Source of the DNA: Thiorhodococcus mannitoliphagus
Lineage (GTDB): Bacteria > Pseudomonadota > Gammaproteobacteria > Chromatiales > Chromatiaceae
Direction: 5' to 3'
Assembly: GCF_010915725.1 (NCBI RefSeq)
Contig: NZ_JAAIJR010000021.1
Location: forward strand, 1 to 64,000
Length of the DNA: 64,000 nt
Positions 7,612 through 16,626 of this stretch are shown piece after piece; within the stretch, counting starts at the first letter, position 1; each line of letters starts with the position of its first letter. The notes below the pieces were generated by a model. It worked only from the letters and a program-made list of their open reading frames with translations, ran no database searches and was not told the DNA's origin. The translations under genes and the position numbers were made by a program.

Positions 7612-8370
7612 TCAGTCTCCTATCAAGCGGCGCTTGGCCTGGTTGATCTTAGCGGCGAGATAGTCCGAGCCGCCCCGGTCCGGATGCAGGCGTTGCATCA
7701 GGCGTCGATGGGCCGCCTTTATGGCATCGGCATCCGCGCCTGGCTCGACGCCCAGGATGGATCGCGCCTCCGCCTCGCTCAGTTTGCCGCCCGTGCTCGG
7801 AGCGCCACCAGCGCCCGCGCCGGTTTCCGCTCGATCACGCCAATCGTCGCCGTGCTCGCGATCCAGATAGGCCTCCAGCACCGCCACTGACTGCGCGTCA
7901 CTCTCACGGTAGAGTTCATGCATCCGCAGCAGCTCCTCGAGCTGGAGGCTGCTGAGTTCGCGTCCCTTGAAAGGCCCCTCCAGAACGGTGCCGTCCAGCG
8001 CGCCCGTCGCATGATCCAGGCGCATGTCGAGGTACTTGGTGCGAATGTTCGAGGCTTGCCCAGCACGCCCCGCGCTGGCCGAGCCAAGTGCGCCGCCCAG
8101 ACCGAGTGAGCGCAGGATCTGCTGCAGGGCGGGAACCAGTCTCAACAGATTGGCGGCGCGCAGGGCCAAGGGGATCGCGGCGCCGATCGCGGCGAAAATG
8201 GGATTCAGCCGACCGCTCAGCACGGCGATCAACAGGACCGCCATCGCACCCCAGAGGGCCGACTTGCGCAGCACCCGGCTGACGCGCTCCGGCGGCGTCG
8301 AGCGGAACCAATGGAGAAACCAAAAGACCGCGCCGACAAAGGCGGCCAAGAGTAAGAGTCGGACGATCAC
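7612..8370 (-). CDS. Membrane-anchored DnaJ-domain protein
   Basis: 252 residues from a GTG start. Two or three hydrophobic N-terminal segments (LLLLAAFVGAVFWFLHWF; ALWGAMAVLLIAVLSG; a weaker one at 60-85) anchor it in the inner membrane. The C-terminal 55 residues are a J domain with the HPD triad (LMQRLHPDRGG) after SILGVEPGADADAIKAAH. This matches the TIM14/DjlA-like layout, where a membrane J protein stimulates DnaK ATPase. It begins 4 bp after the VWA gene and ends 6 bp before the SRPBCC gene, indicating an operon. Client proteins are unknown. Confidence 0.85.
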   Translation of the reverse strand: MIVRLLLLAAFVGAVFWFLHWFRSTPPERVSRVLRKSALWGAMAVLLIAVLSGRLNPIFAAIGAAIPLALRAANLLRLVPALQQILRSLGLGGALGSASAGRAGQASNIRTKYLDMRLDHATGALDGTVLEGPFKGRELSSLQLEELLRMHELYRESDAQSVAVLEAYLDREHGDDWRDRAETGAGAGGAPSTGGKLSEAEARSILGVEPGADADAIKAAHRRLMQRLHPDRGGSDYLAAKINQAKRRLIGD

Positions 8371-8374
8371 GCGC

Positions 8375-9094
8375 TCAAGCTCCCTTCCTCGTCATTTGAT
8401 CCGTAAGCCGCAGAACGGCCCCGCCGCGCTCACGACCATAGCGCTCCAACGCCTTGCGGCCACCGGCAGCATAGACGGCAACGGCGCTCAGTAGATCACG
8501 CAGGAGCTGCGGGCTGCCAGCATCGAAGGGACACCAGGCGCCTCCAGTCAGACGAGCCACATCGCGGAAGACAGGCTCGGCCGCAGGGTCTCGGCCTTCT
8601 TGGAAGACGAAGGCCGGCACGCCAAGCAGCCCAAGTCTGCCGGCCAGGTCCGCCAAGCGGTCGCGGTCCTCCTCCATGCAATCTCCGACGAAGACGAGTG
8701 CGTCGACGGACTGCCGCGAGGCCTCATCGATGGCGTGCGCCAAGACAGATCCGATCTGCGTCAAGCCGGCCGCGCAATAGACAGCATTCATGCGCTTCAG
8801 CAAGGCGTCTGAGTCCTGATACCACTCGGACCAATGGATCTCCTGAAAGCCGCGGTAGAAGCACAGCTGAACCGCCAAGCCGCCGAGCGCCTGGGTCTCG
8901 AGGAACATGCTCGATTGAATCTCGGCCGCTTGATCCCAGGTCGGCTCCCGGCTGGCGGTCGCGTCCATGGCGAAGATCAGACGGCCGGCGGCGCCACCAG
9001 ACGCGCGTTTCGGCGTCGCGGCGACCTGGCTCAGAAAGTCGCTGACCGCCCGTTCTGCGGCGGTCTTCTCGAGGTCTTTTCGGTCGGCGCTCAT
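8375..9094 (-). CDS. VWA-like protein upstream of dnaJ-domain gene
   Basis: 239 residues starting at MSADRKDLEKTAAERAV. The core RLIFAMDATASREPTWDQA resembles a von Willebrand A MIDAS start (DxTxS in place of DxSxS), and ALVFVGDCMEEDRDRLADLA a later strand with an acidic cluster. A vWA-type or related alpha/beta fold is therefore likely. No signal peptide, so cytoplasmic. It is the first gene of the VWA-DnaJ-SRPBCC run. Upstream of the ATG there is no Shine-Dalgarno: from 9098 lie six copies of a 7-bp repeat. The frame stays open through the repeat to a TTG at 9229, which would add a repetitive NCQLPTA-type leader. Confidence 0.8.
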   Translation of the reverse strand: MSADRKDLEKTAAERAVSDFLSQVAATPKRASGGAAGRLIFAMDATASREPTWDQAAEIQSSMFLETQALGGLAVQLCFYRGFQEIHWSEWYQDSDALLKRMNAVYCAAGLTQIGSVLAHAIDEASRQSVDALVFVGDCMEEDRDRLADLAGRLGLLGVPAFVFQEGRDPAAEPVFRDVARLTGGAWCPFDAGSPQLLRDLLSAVAVYAAGGRKALERYGRERGGAVLRLTDQMTRKGA

Positions 9095-9097
9095 GAG

Positions 9098-9140
9098 GGC
9101 AGTTGGCAGTTGGCAGTTGGCAGTTGGCAGTTGGCAGTTG
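9098..9140. repeat. Heptanucleotide tandem repeat (GGCAGTT x6)
   Basis: Six units of GGCAGTT plus one base lie 3 bp upstream of the VWA-like gene's ATG (minus strand). A second tract with the same unit is at 17929-17968. Since 7 is not a multiple of 3, gain or loss of a unit would shift any upstream frame relative to the gene. Confidence 0.95.
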
Positions 9141-9244
9141 AGTCTAAATGGCCTTCCGGTAGGATGCATGGCGTGAGTCAATGCGTCCCACACCTTATCT
9201 TCGTGTCCTTTGCGCCTTTGCGGTTCCAATGACCGCGCCCAGGA

Positions 9245-11221
9245 TCACTCATCATGACCCGATTGACCGGCCCCATCAGGGGCTTCATCGGCCCCTGAAG
9301 AGGCGAGGTCCGTATCCGGCCCTTCGAAAAATGCCTTGACCACGGCAATGTCGCGGGTCCTGGCCATTGCGGGCAAGCTATCCAAGAAGGTATAGCCATA
9401 GGAGCGGGATAACAGACGCGGGTCGCAGACGACGAGGACACCACGGTCCTCGTTACCACGGATCAGACGCCCCGCCCCCTGCTTGAGCGCGATGACGGCG
9501 CGCGGAAGCTGATGGTCGCGAAAGGGATTGCCTCCCTGCTGACGCAGTGCATCGATACGGGCCGACAGCACCGGGTCACCGGGCGACGCAAAAGGCAGGC
9601 GGTCGATGAGCACACAGGAGAGGGCGTCGCCGCGAACGTCGACGCCCTCCCAGAAGCTCGAGGTCCCCAAGAGCACGGCGTTCCCGAGCTGGCGAAACCG
9701 TTCGACGAGTTCCGCGCGTGGGGCCGTACCCTGGACCAGGATGGGATATTGGATGCGCCCCTCCAAGCCGGCCGCCGTCTCCCGGAGCGCGCGATGGCTG
9801 GTGAAGAGCAGAAAGGCCCGGCCGCGGCTGTAGCCGATGATCTCACAGGCCAGATCCAGGACGCTGCGGTTGTAGTCCGGTTCCGAAGGCTGGGGCAGGC
9901 CGCGCGGGACGAACCAGAGCGCCTGATTCGGATAGTCGAAGGGGCTGTCCCAGAGGTCAGTCTCGGCATCCTCGATGCCGAGCTGTCGCGCGAAATGATC
10001 AAAGCCATGCCCCACCGCCAAGGTCGCCGAGGTGAAGACCCAGGCGCTGCGCTTGCGGCCAATCTGATCGCGAAAGAGGTCGGCGACCTCGAGCGGGGTC
10101 TGGTGGAGACGGAAGCCGCGGCCTTGTGTCTCGAACCAGCGCACGCTGTCCGGCGTCTCGGGCGCGGTCAGGGAACTCAGCCGCTCGAGGAGGTCCTTGG
10201 CACGCTCATGCGCAGCATCCAGCCCCTTGCCGCGCCCGGCGCTGGCCGCGAGTCCGGTGATCAGTGCCTGCAGCCGGCGCTCGACTGATTCCAAGGCGCG
10301 CTGCAGCTCCGCATCCTGCGCCAGCTCGTGCCAGGGGCCACGTCGATCATGGTCGCCGAGCCGTGCGCGAACGTCCTGAGCGGCTCGCTTGAGACGTGCC
10401 GTGCGCTCCCGCAGGTCCGCCGCGTCGCTCGCCTCCTTCTTGATCTCGAGGTCGGTGTCCCGCGCCAGGTCCTGCAGCTGACGACCGCTTAGGCTGATGC
10501 CGAAGAAGTTGGTGGCGATCTCGGGGAGCTGGTGCGCCTCGTCCAGGACGAAGCAGTCCGCACCCGGCAGGATCTCGCCAAAGCCCTCGTCCTTGAGCGC
10601 GAGATCGGCACAAAAGAGGTGGTGATTGACGACCACGACATCGGCCTCCTGAGCCTGACGTCGCGCATGCACCAGATGGCACGCCTGCCAATCCTCGCAG
10701 TCCTGACCGAGACAATTGTCGGTGGTCGAGGTCACCAGGGGCCACACCACGGCATCTTCCGGAATTGGCAGCTCGGCAATGTCACCGCGCTTGGTACCCT
10801 TCGACCAATCCACCACCTGCTTGAGGTGCCCGCGCAGCCCAAGATCCAGACCGCCGAGGTCTTCTTGGGCAAGCCTCAATCGATGACGGCAGAGGTAGTT
10901 CGCCCGCCCTTTCAGGAGCGCTGTGGTGACGGGGACATTGAGCGTCTTGCGGATCAGCGGCAGATCGCGATGAAAGAGCTGGTCCTGGAGATTCCGCGTC
11001 CCCGTGGAGATGAGTACCTTGCGGCCGGACAACAGTGCCGGCACCAGGTAGGCGTAGGTCTTGCCCGTGCCGGTTCCGGCCTCGCAGATGAGGACACCGC
11101 CATCCTCCATGATGGCGGCAATGCGCTCGGCCATCGCCTGTTGCTGGGAACGATGGCTGAAGCCTGGGACCTCGCTCGCGAGCAGTCCGCCAGGCCCGAG
11201 CACCTGACCGAGATCCGTCAT
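9245..11221 (-). CDS. yoaA: DinG-family ATP-dependent helicase YoaA
   Basis: Start taken at MTDLGQVLGPGGLL (11221); longer frames overlap the upstream gene's end. The 658-residue protein matches E. coli YoaA (about 636): Walker A EAGTGTGKTYAYL, the TDNCLGQDC Fe-S region with four cysteines (NYLC, DNC, QDC, QAC), VVVVNHHLFCADL, DEAH box VLDEAHQLPE, SSFWEGVDVRGD and a C-terminal QGAGRLIRGNEDRG. YoaA is an XPD-like 5'-3' helicase with a [4Fe-4S] cluster that cooperates with the polymerase III chi subunit in repairing stalled forks. The gene follows the TPR lipoprotein by 46 bp; the 150 bp after it hold the heptamer tract. Confidence 0.95.
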   Translation of the reverse strand: MTDLGQVLGPGGLLASEVPGFSHRSQQQAMAERIAAIMEDGGVLICEAGTGTGKTYAYLVPALLSGRKVLISTGTRNLQDQLFHRDLPLIRKTLNVPVTTALLKGRANYLCRHRLRLAQEDLGGLDLGLRGHLKQVVDWSKGTKRGDIAELPIPEDAVVWPLVTSTTDNCLGQDCEDWQACHLVHARRQAQEADVVVVNHHLFCADLALKDEGFGEILPGADCFVLDEAHQLPEIATNFFGISLSGRQLQDLARDTDLEIKKEASDAADLRERTARLKRAAQDVRARLGDHDRRGPWHELAQDAELQRALESVERRLQALITGLAASAGRGKGLDAAHERAKDLLERLSSLTAPETPDSVRWFETQGRGFRLHQTPLEVADLFRDQIGRKRSAWVFTSATLAVGHGFDHFARQLGIEDAETDLWDSPFDYPNQALWFVPRGLPQPSEPDYNRSVLDLACEIIGYSRGRAFLLFTSHRALRETAAGLEGRIQYPILVQGTAPRAELVERFRQLGNAVLLGTSSFWEGVDVRGDALSCVLIDRLPFASPGDPVLSARIDALRQQGGNPFRDHQLPRAVIALKQGAGRLIRGNEDRGVLVVCDPRLLSRSYGYTFLDSLPAMARTRDIAVVKAFFEGPDTDLASSGADEAPDGAGQSGHDE

Positions 11222-11267
11222 GCGACGCACCCCATGCCAAGGCTCATCAATGGATCCGCGAGCGCGA

Positions 11268-12122
11268 TCAATCCTGGCCGGCGCGCTTCTCGGCCTCGGT
11301 GGCGCCAGCCATGTCACCGGCGCGTCGCTTGGCCTCGGCGATGATCCGCCAGTTGTCCTTCTTCATATCCGCGCTGTCACCGGAGAGATCGTTGGAGCGC
11401 GCCGCAAGGTTGCCGGCCTGGGAGGATTGACCTTGCTCCATACGCACGCGCGCCAGACGGTTCCAGAGATAGGCTTCGCGCGGAGCGATGCGCAGCGAGC
11501 GTTCAAGCGAAGCTGCCGCACCCGCATAGTCGCCGGCCTGACGCTGACGCTCGGCCTGGCTGGCCAAGGCAGCGGCGGCCGGAGGCATATCGGGCGCTGC
11601 GACATTGGACTCCGGGAGCTTGGAGACAGGGGGCGCTGGCGGCGGCGCTGGCTCGGCAGTCTTAGGCAACTGCGGCTTGGTGTCCGCCTTGGCGACGATC
11701 TGCTCGTTCGGAGTGGACGGCGCGGCTCCACCGCTGGCATCGGCCACCCCAGCAGCCGTCTGTGATGGCGGCGTTTCCGGCCCAGTCGTTTTGGGCTCTA
11801 CCCCCGTCGATTGGCGCTGTGCCGGCGCCTCGGGCGCAGCCACTGGCGCGGCGGCCGCGTCCGGCTCCGGCGCGGGATCCGGAACGCGGCTGGGGTCCTT
11901 GTAGGCATAGACCTGGGTCCCCTGCTTCTTCGGTTTGGGCGCGGCGGGCGCTGGCGCCGGGGCCTTCTCGACCTCTGGCTCAGGCGAGTAGGCAGGCGGC
12001 GGCGCCTGCCGCGGGGTTGCCCGCACCACGGGCGCCGGCGGCCCTTCGCGAGGACCCATGGCACAGGCCGTGAGCGCTCCGGCAGTCGCAAGTGTTACTA
12101 AGAATCGGCTCGATCTATCCAT
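11268..12122 (-). CDS. Proline/alanine-rich lipoprotein with C-terminal TPR
   Basis: 284 residues. A lipoprotein signal (FLVTLATAGALTAC) puts the lipidated Cys at 20. Residues 25-180 are low-complexity Pro/Ala/Glu-rich and probably extended through the periplasm. The C-terminal about 100 residues form helical TPR-like repeats (SQAERQRQAGDYAGAAASLE; EAYLWNRLARVRMEQGQ). The gene directly follows mrcB by 44 bp. This fits a periplasmic partner of PBP1B, comparable in position and architecture to outer-membrane lipoprotein activators of class A PBPs, but sequence relation to LpoB is not evident. I infer a role in peptidoglycan synthesis from context only. Confidence 0.8.
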   Translation of the reverse strand: MDRSSRFLVTLATAGALTACAMGPREGPPAPVVRATPRQAPPPAYSPEPEVEKAPAPAPAAPKPKKQGTQVYAYKDPSRVPDPAPEPDAAAAPVAAPEAPAQRQSTGVEPKTTGPETPPSQTAAGVADASGGAAPSTPNEQIVAKADTKPQLPKTAEPAPPPAPPVSKLPESNVAAPDMPPAAAALASQAERQRQAGDYAGAAASLERSLRIAPREAYLWNRLARVRMEQGQSSQAGNLAARSNDLSGDSADMKKDNWRIIAEAKRRAGDMAGATEAEKRAGQD

Positions 12123-12166
12123 CGCTTCATCGCATCCGCCTCGCGCTCAATGGGCGAAGCAAGTCC

Positions 12167-14602
12167 TCAGTTGTAGAAATCACGCATGAAATGATTTTCG
12201 GGCTTCTCGCGCGGTTTCGGCGCTGGTGGGGGCGGCGGCCTCTGCTCGGCGGACTCGCTCGCATCCGGACCCGTCTGCGCCACGCGGCTCTCGCTCTTTC
12301 CAGAGGGCTTGGCGCGCTTCTTCGTGCCACCGCCACCGCCGCAGCCCGGCCGTGAGGCACTGTCGCCGATGTAGGGCACCTTGGAGTTCCCGCAGGCATC
12401 GGCGAGCACGACGCCGTCTGGCGGATCGCCCGGGAGTGGCTCGTTCTCCATCGCGAGCATGAAATCGCCCCAGACACGCAGCGCACCAGTACCACCGGCA
12501 AGCCCCATGGGCTTGTAGTCGTCCCTGCCGACCCAAACAACGGCGACCTTATCGCCGCTAAAGCCGGCGAACCAGCTGTCGCGCATATCATCGGTGGTCC
12601 CCGTCTTGCCGGCCATGCTCATACCCTCGGGCAGCTTTGCGCCGAGCCACTTGGCGGTTCCCTGCGTCACGACACGCTCCATGGCCCACGTGGTCAGGTA
12701 GGCCGCCTTGGGATCCACCACCGCCTCCACCGCCAAGGGATAGCGGTTGAGGGGCAGCCCGTGGGGGTCCACCACCTCGCGGATCGCGCGCAGCGGCGCA
12801 CGATAGCCGCCCGCGGCGATCGTTTGATACATCTGCGCCACTTCCAGCGGCGACATGGAGACGGAGCCGAGCAGCAGCGAGGGCACCTTGCGGATTCGCC
12901 GCTGCACACCCATGGCGTAGAGCGTATCCGCCACCTCACTGACCCCGACACTCAAGCCCAGGTTGACGGTGGCCAGGTTCAGCGAGCGCACCAGGGCGCT
13001 GTACAAGGGCACCGCACCATAGACGCGGTGATTGTAATTCTTGGGCTCCCAGCGCCGATTGCCGTCGGGCAGACTGACCGGCTTGTCCTGAATGGAGGTC
13101 GTCAGTGTGTAGCGGTCGGGCTCGGACAGGGCGCGCAGGTAGACGGCCGGCTTGACCAAGGAGCCGATCGAACGGACCGCATCCAGCGCGCGATTGAACC
13201 CGGCATAGCCAGACTCGCGGCCACCCGCCACGGCGAGCACCTCGCCCTGCGTGACCGAGGTCACCACGGCCGCTGTCTCTAGGGTGCCCGGCTTCATGCC
13301 GCGCTGCTTCTCCAGGGCTGCCAAACGCTTGGGCAGAGCCGCCTCGACAGTGTTCTGGACCTGGGGATCCAGCGTGGTGAAGATATTCAGCCCTTCGGAG
13401 CGGAGATCATCATCGCGATAATCACGCTGCAGCTGCCGCCGCACCAAGGTGATGAAATGCGGATAAGCGCCCGCCGGGCGACCGCCGCCGTCCTGGATGC
13501 CGAGCGGCTGCGCCTTCGCCTGTTCGGCCGCCTCGGGCTCGATAACGCCGTCGCGCACCATGAGATCGAGCACCAGGTTGCGGCGCCGCTCGGCTGCCTC
13601 CGGGTGACGCCGCGGATCCAGGCCCGACGGGGCTTGCACCAGACCGACCAGCAGCGCTGTCTTGGCGACATCCAGCTCGCTCAAGGGCAGATCGAAGTAG
13701 AACTCGCTCGCCAAGCCGAAGCCGTGGATGGCGCGGCTACCGTCCTGCCCTAGATAGATCTCGTTGGCGTAGGCCTCCAGGATCTCGTCCTTGCTGTAGC
13801 GGCGCTCGAGCAGGAGTGCCATGTAGGCCTCCTTGATCTTGCGCTCGAAGGTCCGGTCCGCGCTCAGGTAGAAGTTCTTGACCAACTGCTGGGTGAGGGT
13901 GCTGGCGCCCTCGACGACGGCGCCGGCTTGCAGGTTGCTCACGGCGGCGCGGAGGATGCCCTTGGGATCAACGCCCATGTGGTGATAGAAGTTGCGGTCT
14001 TCCACCGCCATCAGCGTCCGCACCAGGAGGTCCGGGATCTCCTTGCGACGCACCAAGACGCGGTCCTCGTTGTGCGTCGGATAGATACTGGCGATGAGCA
14101 TGGGGTCCAACCGCACCAGCGCGGGATCCGGGCGCCCCTCCTCGAGTTCCTTGATGCCAGCGACCTTGCCGTCCTCGAAACTGACCTCGAGGAAACGATC
14201 CGGCTCGCGCCCGTCCCAGAACCGGAAGGCACGCGTGCGAAAGCGGATGCTGTCGCCCTCACGGTGGAAGTAGCCGGGCACTGACGGCGACGCCGTCTCG
14301 TGGTAGCTCAGCCGATCCAGCTCCGCCTGAAGGTCGTCGGCCTTGAGCGGCTTACCGACGTAAAGCTCCAGGGGACGCGCGTAGACGCGCGCCGGGAGCG
14401 CCCAACGCTGGCCCTCGAACTTATCACGCACAACGCGGTCGAGATGCGCCCCGTAGAGCGCAATCAGACCGCCGACGACAAGGGTCAGGACCAGGGTCGA
14501 GCGGAAGATGAAACGGCCGAGCCGAAAGCGCTTGGGCTTCGGGACGCGCCTGCGGCGCTGGGAAGAAGGTCGACGGTTACTGGATGGCACGAATACTCTC
14601 AA
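12167..14602 (-). CDS. mrcB: Penicillin-binding protein 1B, bifunctional
   Basis: 811 residues, usual for PBP1B. A basic cytoplasmic tail (RRRRVPKPKRFRLG) precedes one transmembrane segment (STLVLTLVVGGLIALYGA). The UB2H-like domain and the glycosyltransferase follow, with EDRNFYHHMGVDPKG and QGAVVEG-type motifs (GASTLTQQLVKNFYL; RRYSKDEILEAYANEIYLGQ). The transpeptidase has SxxK in SIGSLVKPAVY, an SLN motif (RSLNLATVNLG) and KTGTTDD. It polymerises lipid II and crosslinks peptides during side-wall synthesis. The C-terminal about 75 residues are Pro/Lys-rich and disordered, ending about 44 bp before the TPR lipoprotein start. Confidence 0.96.
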   Translation of the reverse strand: MRVFVPSSNRRPSSQRRRRVPKPKRFRLGRFIFRSTLVLTLVVGGLIALYGAHLDRVVRDKFEGQRWALPARVYARPLELYVGKPLKADDLQAELDRLSYHETASPSVPGYFHREGDSIRFRTRAFRFWDGREPDRFLEVSFEDGKVAGIKELEEGRPDPALVRLDPMLIASIYPTHNEDRVLVRRKEIPDLLVRTLMAVEDRNFYHHMGVDPKGILRAAVSNLQAGAVVEGASTLTQQLVKNFYLSADRTFERKIKEAYMALLLERRYSKDEILEAYANEIYLGQDGSRAIHGFGLASEFYFDLPLSELDVAKTALLVGLVQAPSGLDPRRHPEAAERRRNLVLDLMVRDGVIEPEAAEQAKAQPLGIQDGGGRPAGAYPHFITLVRRQLQRDYRDDDLRSEGLNIFTTLDPQVQNTVEAALPKRLAALEKQRGMKPGTLETAAVVTSVTQGEVLAVAGGRESGYAGFNRALDAVRSIGSLVKPAVYLRALSEPDRYTLTTSIQDKPVSLPDGNRRWEPKNYNHRVYGAVPLYSALVRSLNLATVNLGLSVGVSEVADTLYAMGVQRRIRKVPSLLLGSVSMSPLEVAQMYQTIAAGGYRAPLRAIREVVDPHGLPLNRYPLAVEAVVDPKAAYLTTWAMERVVTQGTAKWLGAKLPEGMSMAGKTGTTDDMRDSWFAGFSGDKVAVVWVGRDDYKPMGLAGGTGALRVWGDFMLAMENEPLPGDPPDGVVLADACGNSKVPYIGDSASRPGCGGGGGTKKRAKPSGKSESRVAQTGPDASESAEQRPPPPPAPKPREKPENHFMRDFYN

Positions 14603-14824
14603 GCCTCCGCGACTCGGCGCGGTAGACCCTCGGCTGTAGGGATCGATGGGATGCGTGATTATCGCACATGGACGGGCGCACGCGCCTTTTTGTCGGCGCC
14701 GATCAGGCGCTTATGCTCTGATTTAGCATCTCGCCAAGGGCCATACAACCAAGCACTGTACTTTGACGCTTTGATTGCACCCTTGCTCCAAACTTTCGCG
14801 CAAATCGCCGCACCCGCCCTGCAT

Positions 14825-15613
14825 TCACGTCTTGACCCCCACCCCGCGCCGCAGCAGTTGCAGGCTGAAGGCCGTCAGGACCACGATGAAGAGCATGATC
14901 ATGCCAAAGGCCACGCCGATCGGGATATCGCTCACGCCGAGCAAGCCGTAGCGGAAGGCGTTGACCATGTACAGCAAGGGGTTGGCCAGGGAGACCTTCT
15001 GCCAGAAGTCCGGCAGCAGCGCGATGGAATAGAAGACCCCGCCGAGGTAGGTCAGCGGCGTCAGCACGAAGGTCGGCACGATCGAGATGTCATCGAAACT
15101 GTTGGCATAGATGGCATTGATAAAGCCGCCGAGCGAAAAGAGCACCGCCGTCATGATGCAGATCAGCAGGGTAACCAGCGCGCTGTGGATCTGGATCTCC
15201 GTGAACAGCAGGGCGACCAGCATGACGGCCGTCCCCACCACCAGGCCGCGTGCGGCCCCACCGGACACGTAGCCGGCCAGGATGACCCAGTTGGGCGCGG
15301 GCGAGATCAGCAGCTCCTCGATATAGCGGGAGAACTTGCTGCTGTAGAAGGAGGAGACCACATTGGCGTAGGAGTTGGTGATCACGCCCATGAGGACGAG
15401 CCCGGGGACGATGAAGTCCAGGTAGGCGAAGCCGTCCATGGTGCCGATCCGCTCCCCGATCAGCCGTCCGAAGATGACGAAGTAGAGCGTCGTCGTGATC
15501 ACGGACGGCAGGATGGTCTGCACCCAGATGCGCGAGAAGCGCATGATCTCCTTGGTCAGGATGGTCTCGAAGGTCACCCAATACCGTTGCCAGTCGCTCA
15601 ATCGCCGTCTCAC
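14825..15613 (-). CDS. yadH: ABC-2 type transporter permease YadH
   Basis: The true start is the GTG at 15613 (VRRRLSDWQRYW), overlapping the ATPase stop as GTGA; the longer frame upstream is the ATPase gene read out of frame. 262 residues with six membrane segments of the ABC2 permease fold (for example TILPSVITTTLYFVIFG, LDFIVPGLVLMGVITNSYA, GMIMLFIVVLTAFSLQLL). The segment APNWVILAGYVSGGAARGLV is characteristic. YadH pairs with YadG in an exporter of unknown substrate. Translational coupling to yadG supports one complex. Confidence 0.93.
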   Translation of the reverse strand: MRRRLSDWQRYWVTFETILTKEIMRFSRIWVQTILPSVITTTLYFVIFGRLIGERIGTMDGFAYLDFIVPGLVLMGVITNSYANVVSSFYSSKFSRYIEELLISPAPNWVILAGYVSGGAARGLVVGTAVMLVALLFTEIQIHSALVTLLICIMTAVLFSLGGFINAIYANSFDDISIVPTFVLTPLTYLGGVFYSIALLPDFWQKVSLANPLLYMVNAFRYGLLGVSDIPIGVAFGMIMLFIVVLTAFSLQLLRRGVGVKT

Positions 15614-16545
15614 GCCCGTCCCTCCAGGTTCGCCGCACGCTGATCCACAAGCTCGAGGAAGAGGCGCTCGAGACGATTCTGCTTGTTGCGCAGGCTGATG
15701 ACCTCGATGCCGTTGCGCGACAGTGCCTCGAACAGCCCGTTGATGGTGTGGTCGCGCTTCATCTCGACCTCCAGGGTGCAGTCGTCCAGGTGCTGGAGCA
15801 CAAAGCCGCCCAGCTCGGGCAGCTCGGAGACGGAGCCCTTGAGATTCAGCACGAAGGTCTCGGTGCGGAGCTGGCCGAGGAGCTTGGCCACGCTGGTCCG
15901 CTCGGCGATCGCGCCCTCGCTGATGATGGCGATGTTGCGGCAGAGGCTCTCCGCCTCCTCCAAATAGTGGGTCGTCAGGATGATGGTCGTGCCCTTGGCG
16001 TTCAGCTCCCGCAAGAAGGACCACATGGAGCGGCGGATCTCGATGTCCACCCCGGCCGTTGGCTCGTCCAGGATGAGCAGCCGAGGCTCATGCACCAGGG
16101 CGCGCGCGATCATCAACCGGCGCTTCAGCCCGCCGGAGAGCTTGCGCATCTCGGTGCCTCTGCGATCCCAGAGGTCGAGCTGACGCAGCGAGCGCTCGGC
16201 GCGCACCTTGGCCTCGCGGCGCGGAATGCCGTAGTAGCCCGCCTGATTGAGGACGACCTCGAGCACGGGGAGAAAGAGATTGAAGTTGAACTCCTGGGGG
16301 ACCAGGCCAATGCTCGACTTGACGCCTTCGGGGTCCTCGTCGAGATCCTGCCCAAAGACCTGGACACGCCCGGAGGTCTTGCGGACCAGCGAGGAAACGA
16401 TCCCAATGAAAGTGGACTTTCCGGCGCCGTTCGGCCCCAGCAGGGCAAAGAAGTCGCCCTCGTCTACCTGAAGATCCACGCCCTTGAGGGCCTGAAAGCC
16501 GCCCTTGTAGACCTTAGCGAGCTGTTGGACATCGAGTGCGAACAT
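15610..16545 (-). CDS. yadG: ABC transporter ATP-binding protein YadG
   Basis: Start at MFALDVQQLAKVYKGG (16545). 311 residues closely matching E. coli YadG: Walker A GPNGAGKST, Q-loop LVPQEFNFNLFLPV, signature LSGGLKRRL, Walker B LLILDEPTAGVDIE, H-loop LTTHYLEEAE. The last 90 residues form the C-terminal extension seen in DrrA-like ABC proteins (VISLRNKQNRLERLFLELV). It powers the YadH permease encoded immediately downstream with a 4-bp overlap. Confidence 0.95.
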   Translation of the reverse strand: MFALDVQQLAKVYKGGFQALKGVDLQVDEGDFFALLGPNGAGKSTFIGIVSSLVRKTSGRVQVFGQDLDEDPEGVKSSIGLVPQEFNFNLFLPVLEVVLNQAGYYGIPRREAKVRAERSLRQLDLWDRRGTEMRKLSGGLKRRLMIARALVHEPRLLILDEPTAGVDIEIRRSMWSFLRELNAKGTTIILTTHYLEEAESLCRNIAIISEGAIAERTSVAKLLGQLRTETFVLNLKGSVSELPELGGFVLQHLDDCTLEVEMKRDHTINGLFEALSRNGIEVISLRNKQNRLERLFLELVDQRAANLEGRA

Positions 16546-16626
16546 GGGTCTCCCAAGTGTGAATTTTAGATCGCCCCCAAGGCGGAGCATCTGCGTGCGA
16601 CCGACAGACGATGCAACCGCTTCGAG

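Noticed and set aside
9098-9140. Short tandem repeat as a CRISPR array
   Set aside because: Units are 7 bp with no spacers and no cas gene in the window.
14300-15643. 447-codon plus-strand frame
   Set aside because: Antisense to mrcB and yadH, His/Gln-rich shadow product.
14825-16024. 399-codon version of the permease
   Set aside because: The first 137 codons overlap the yadG ATPase out of frame; the GTG at 15613 with GTGA overlap is the better start.
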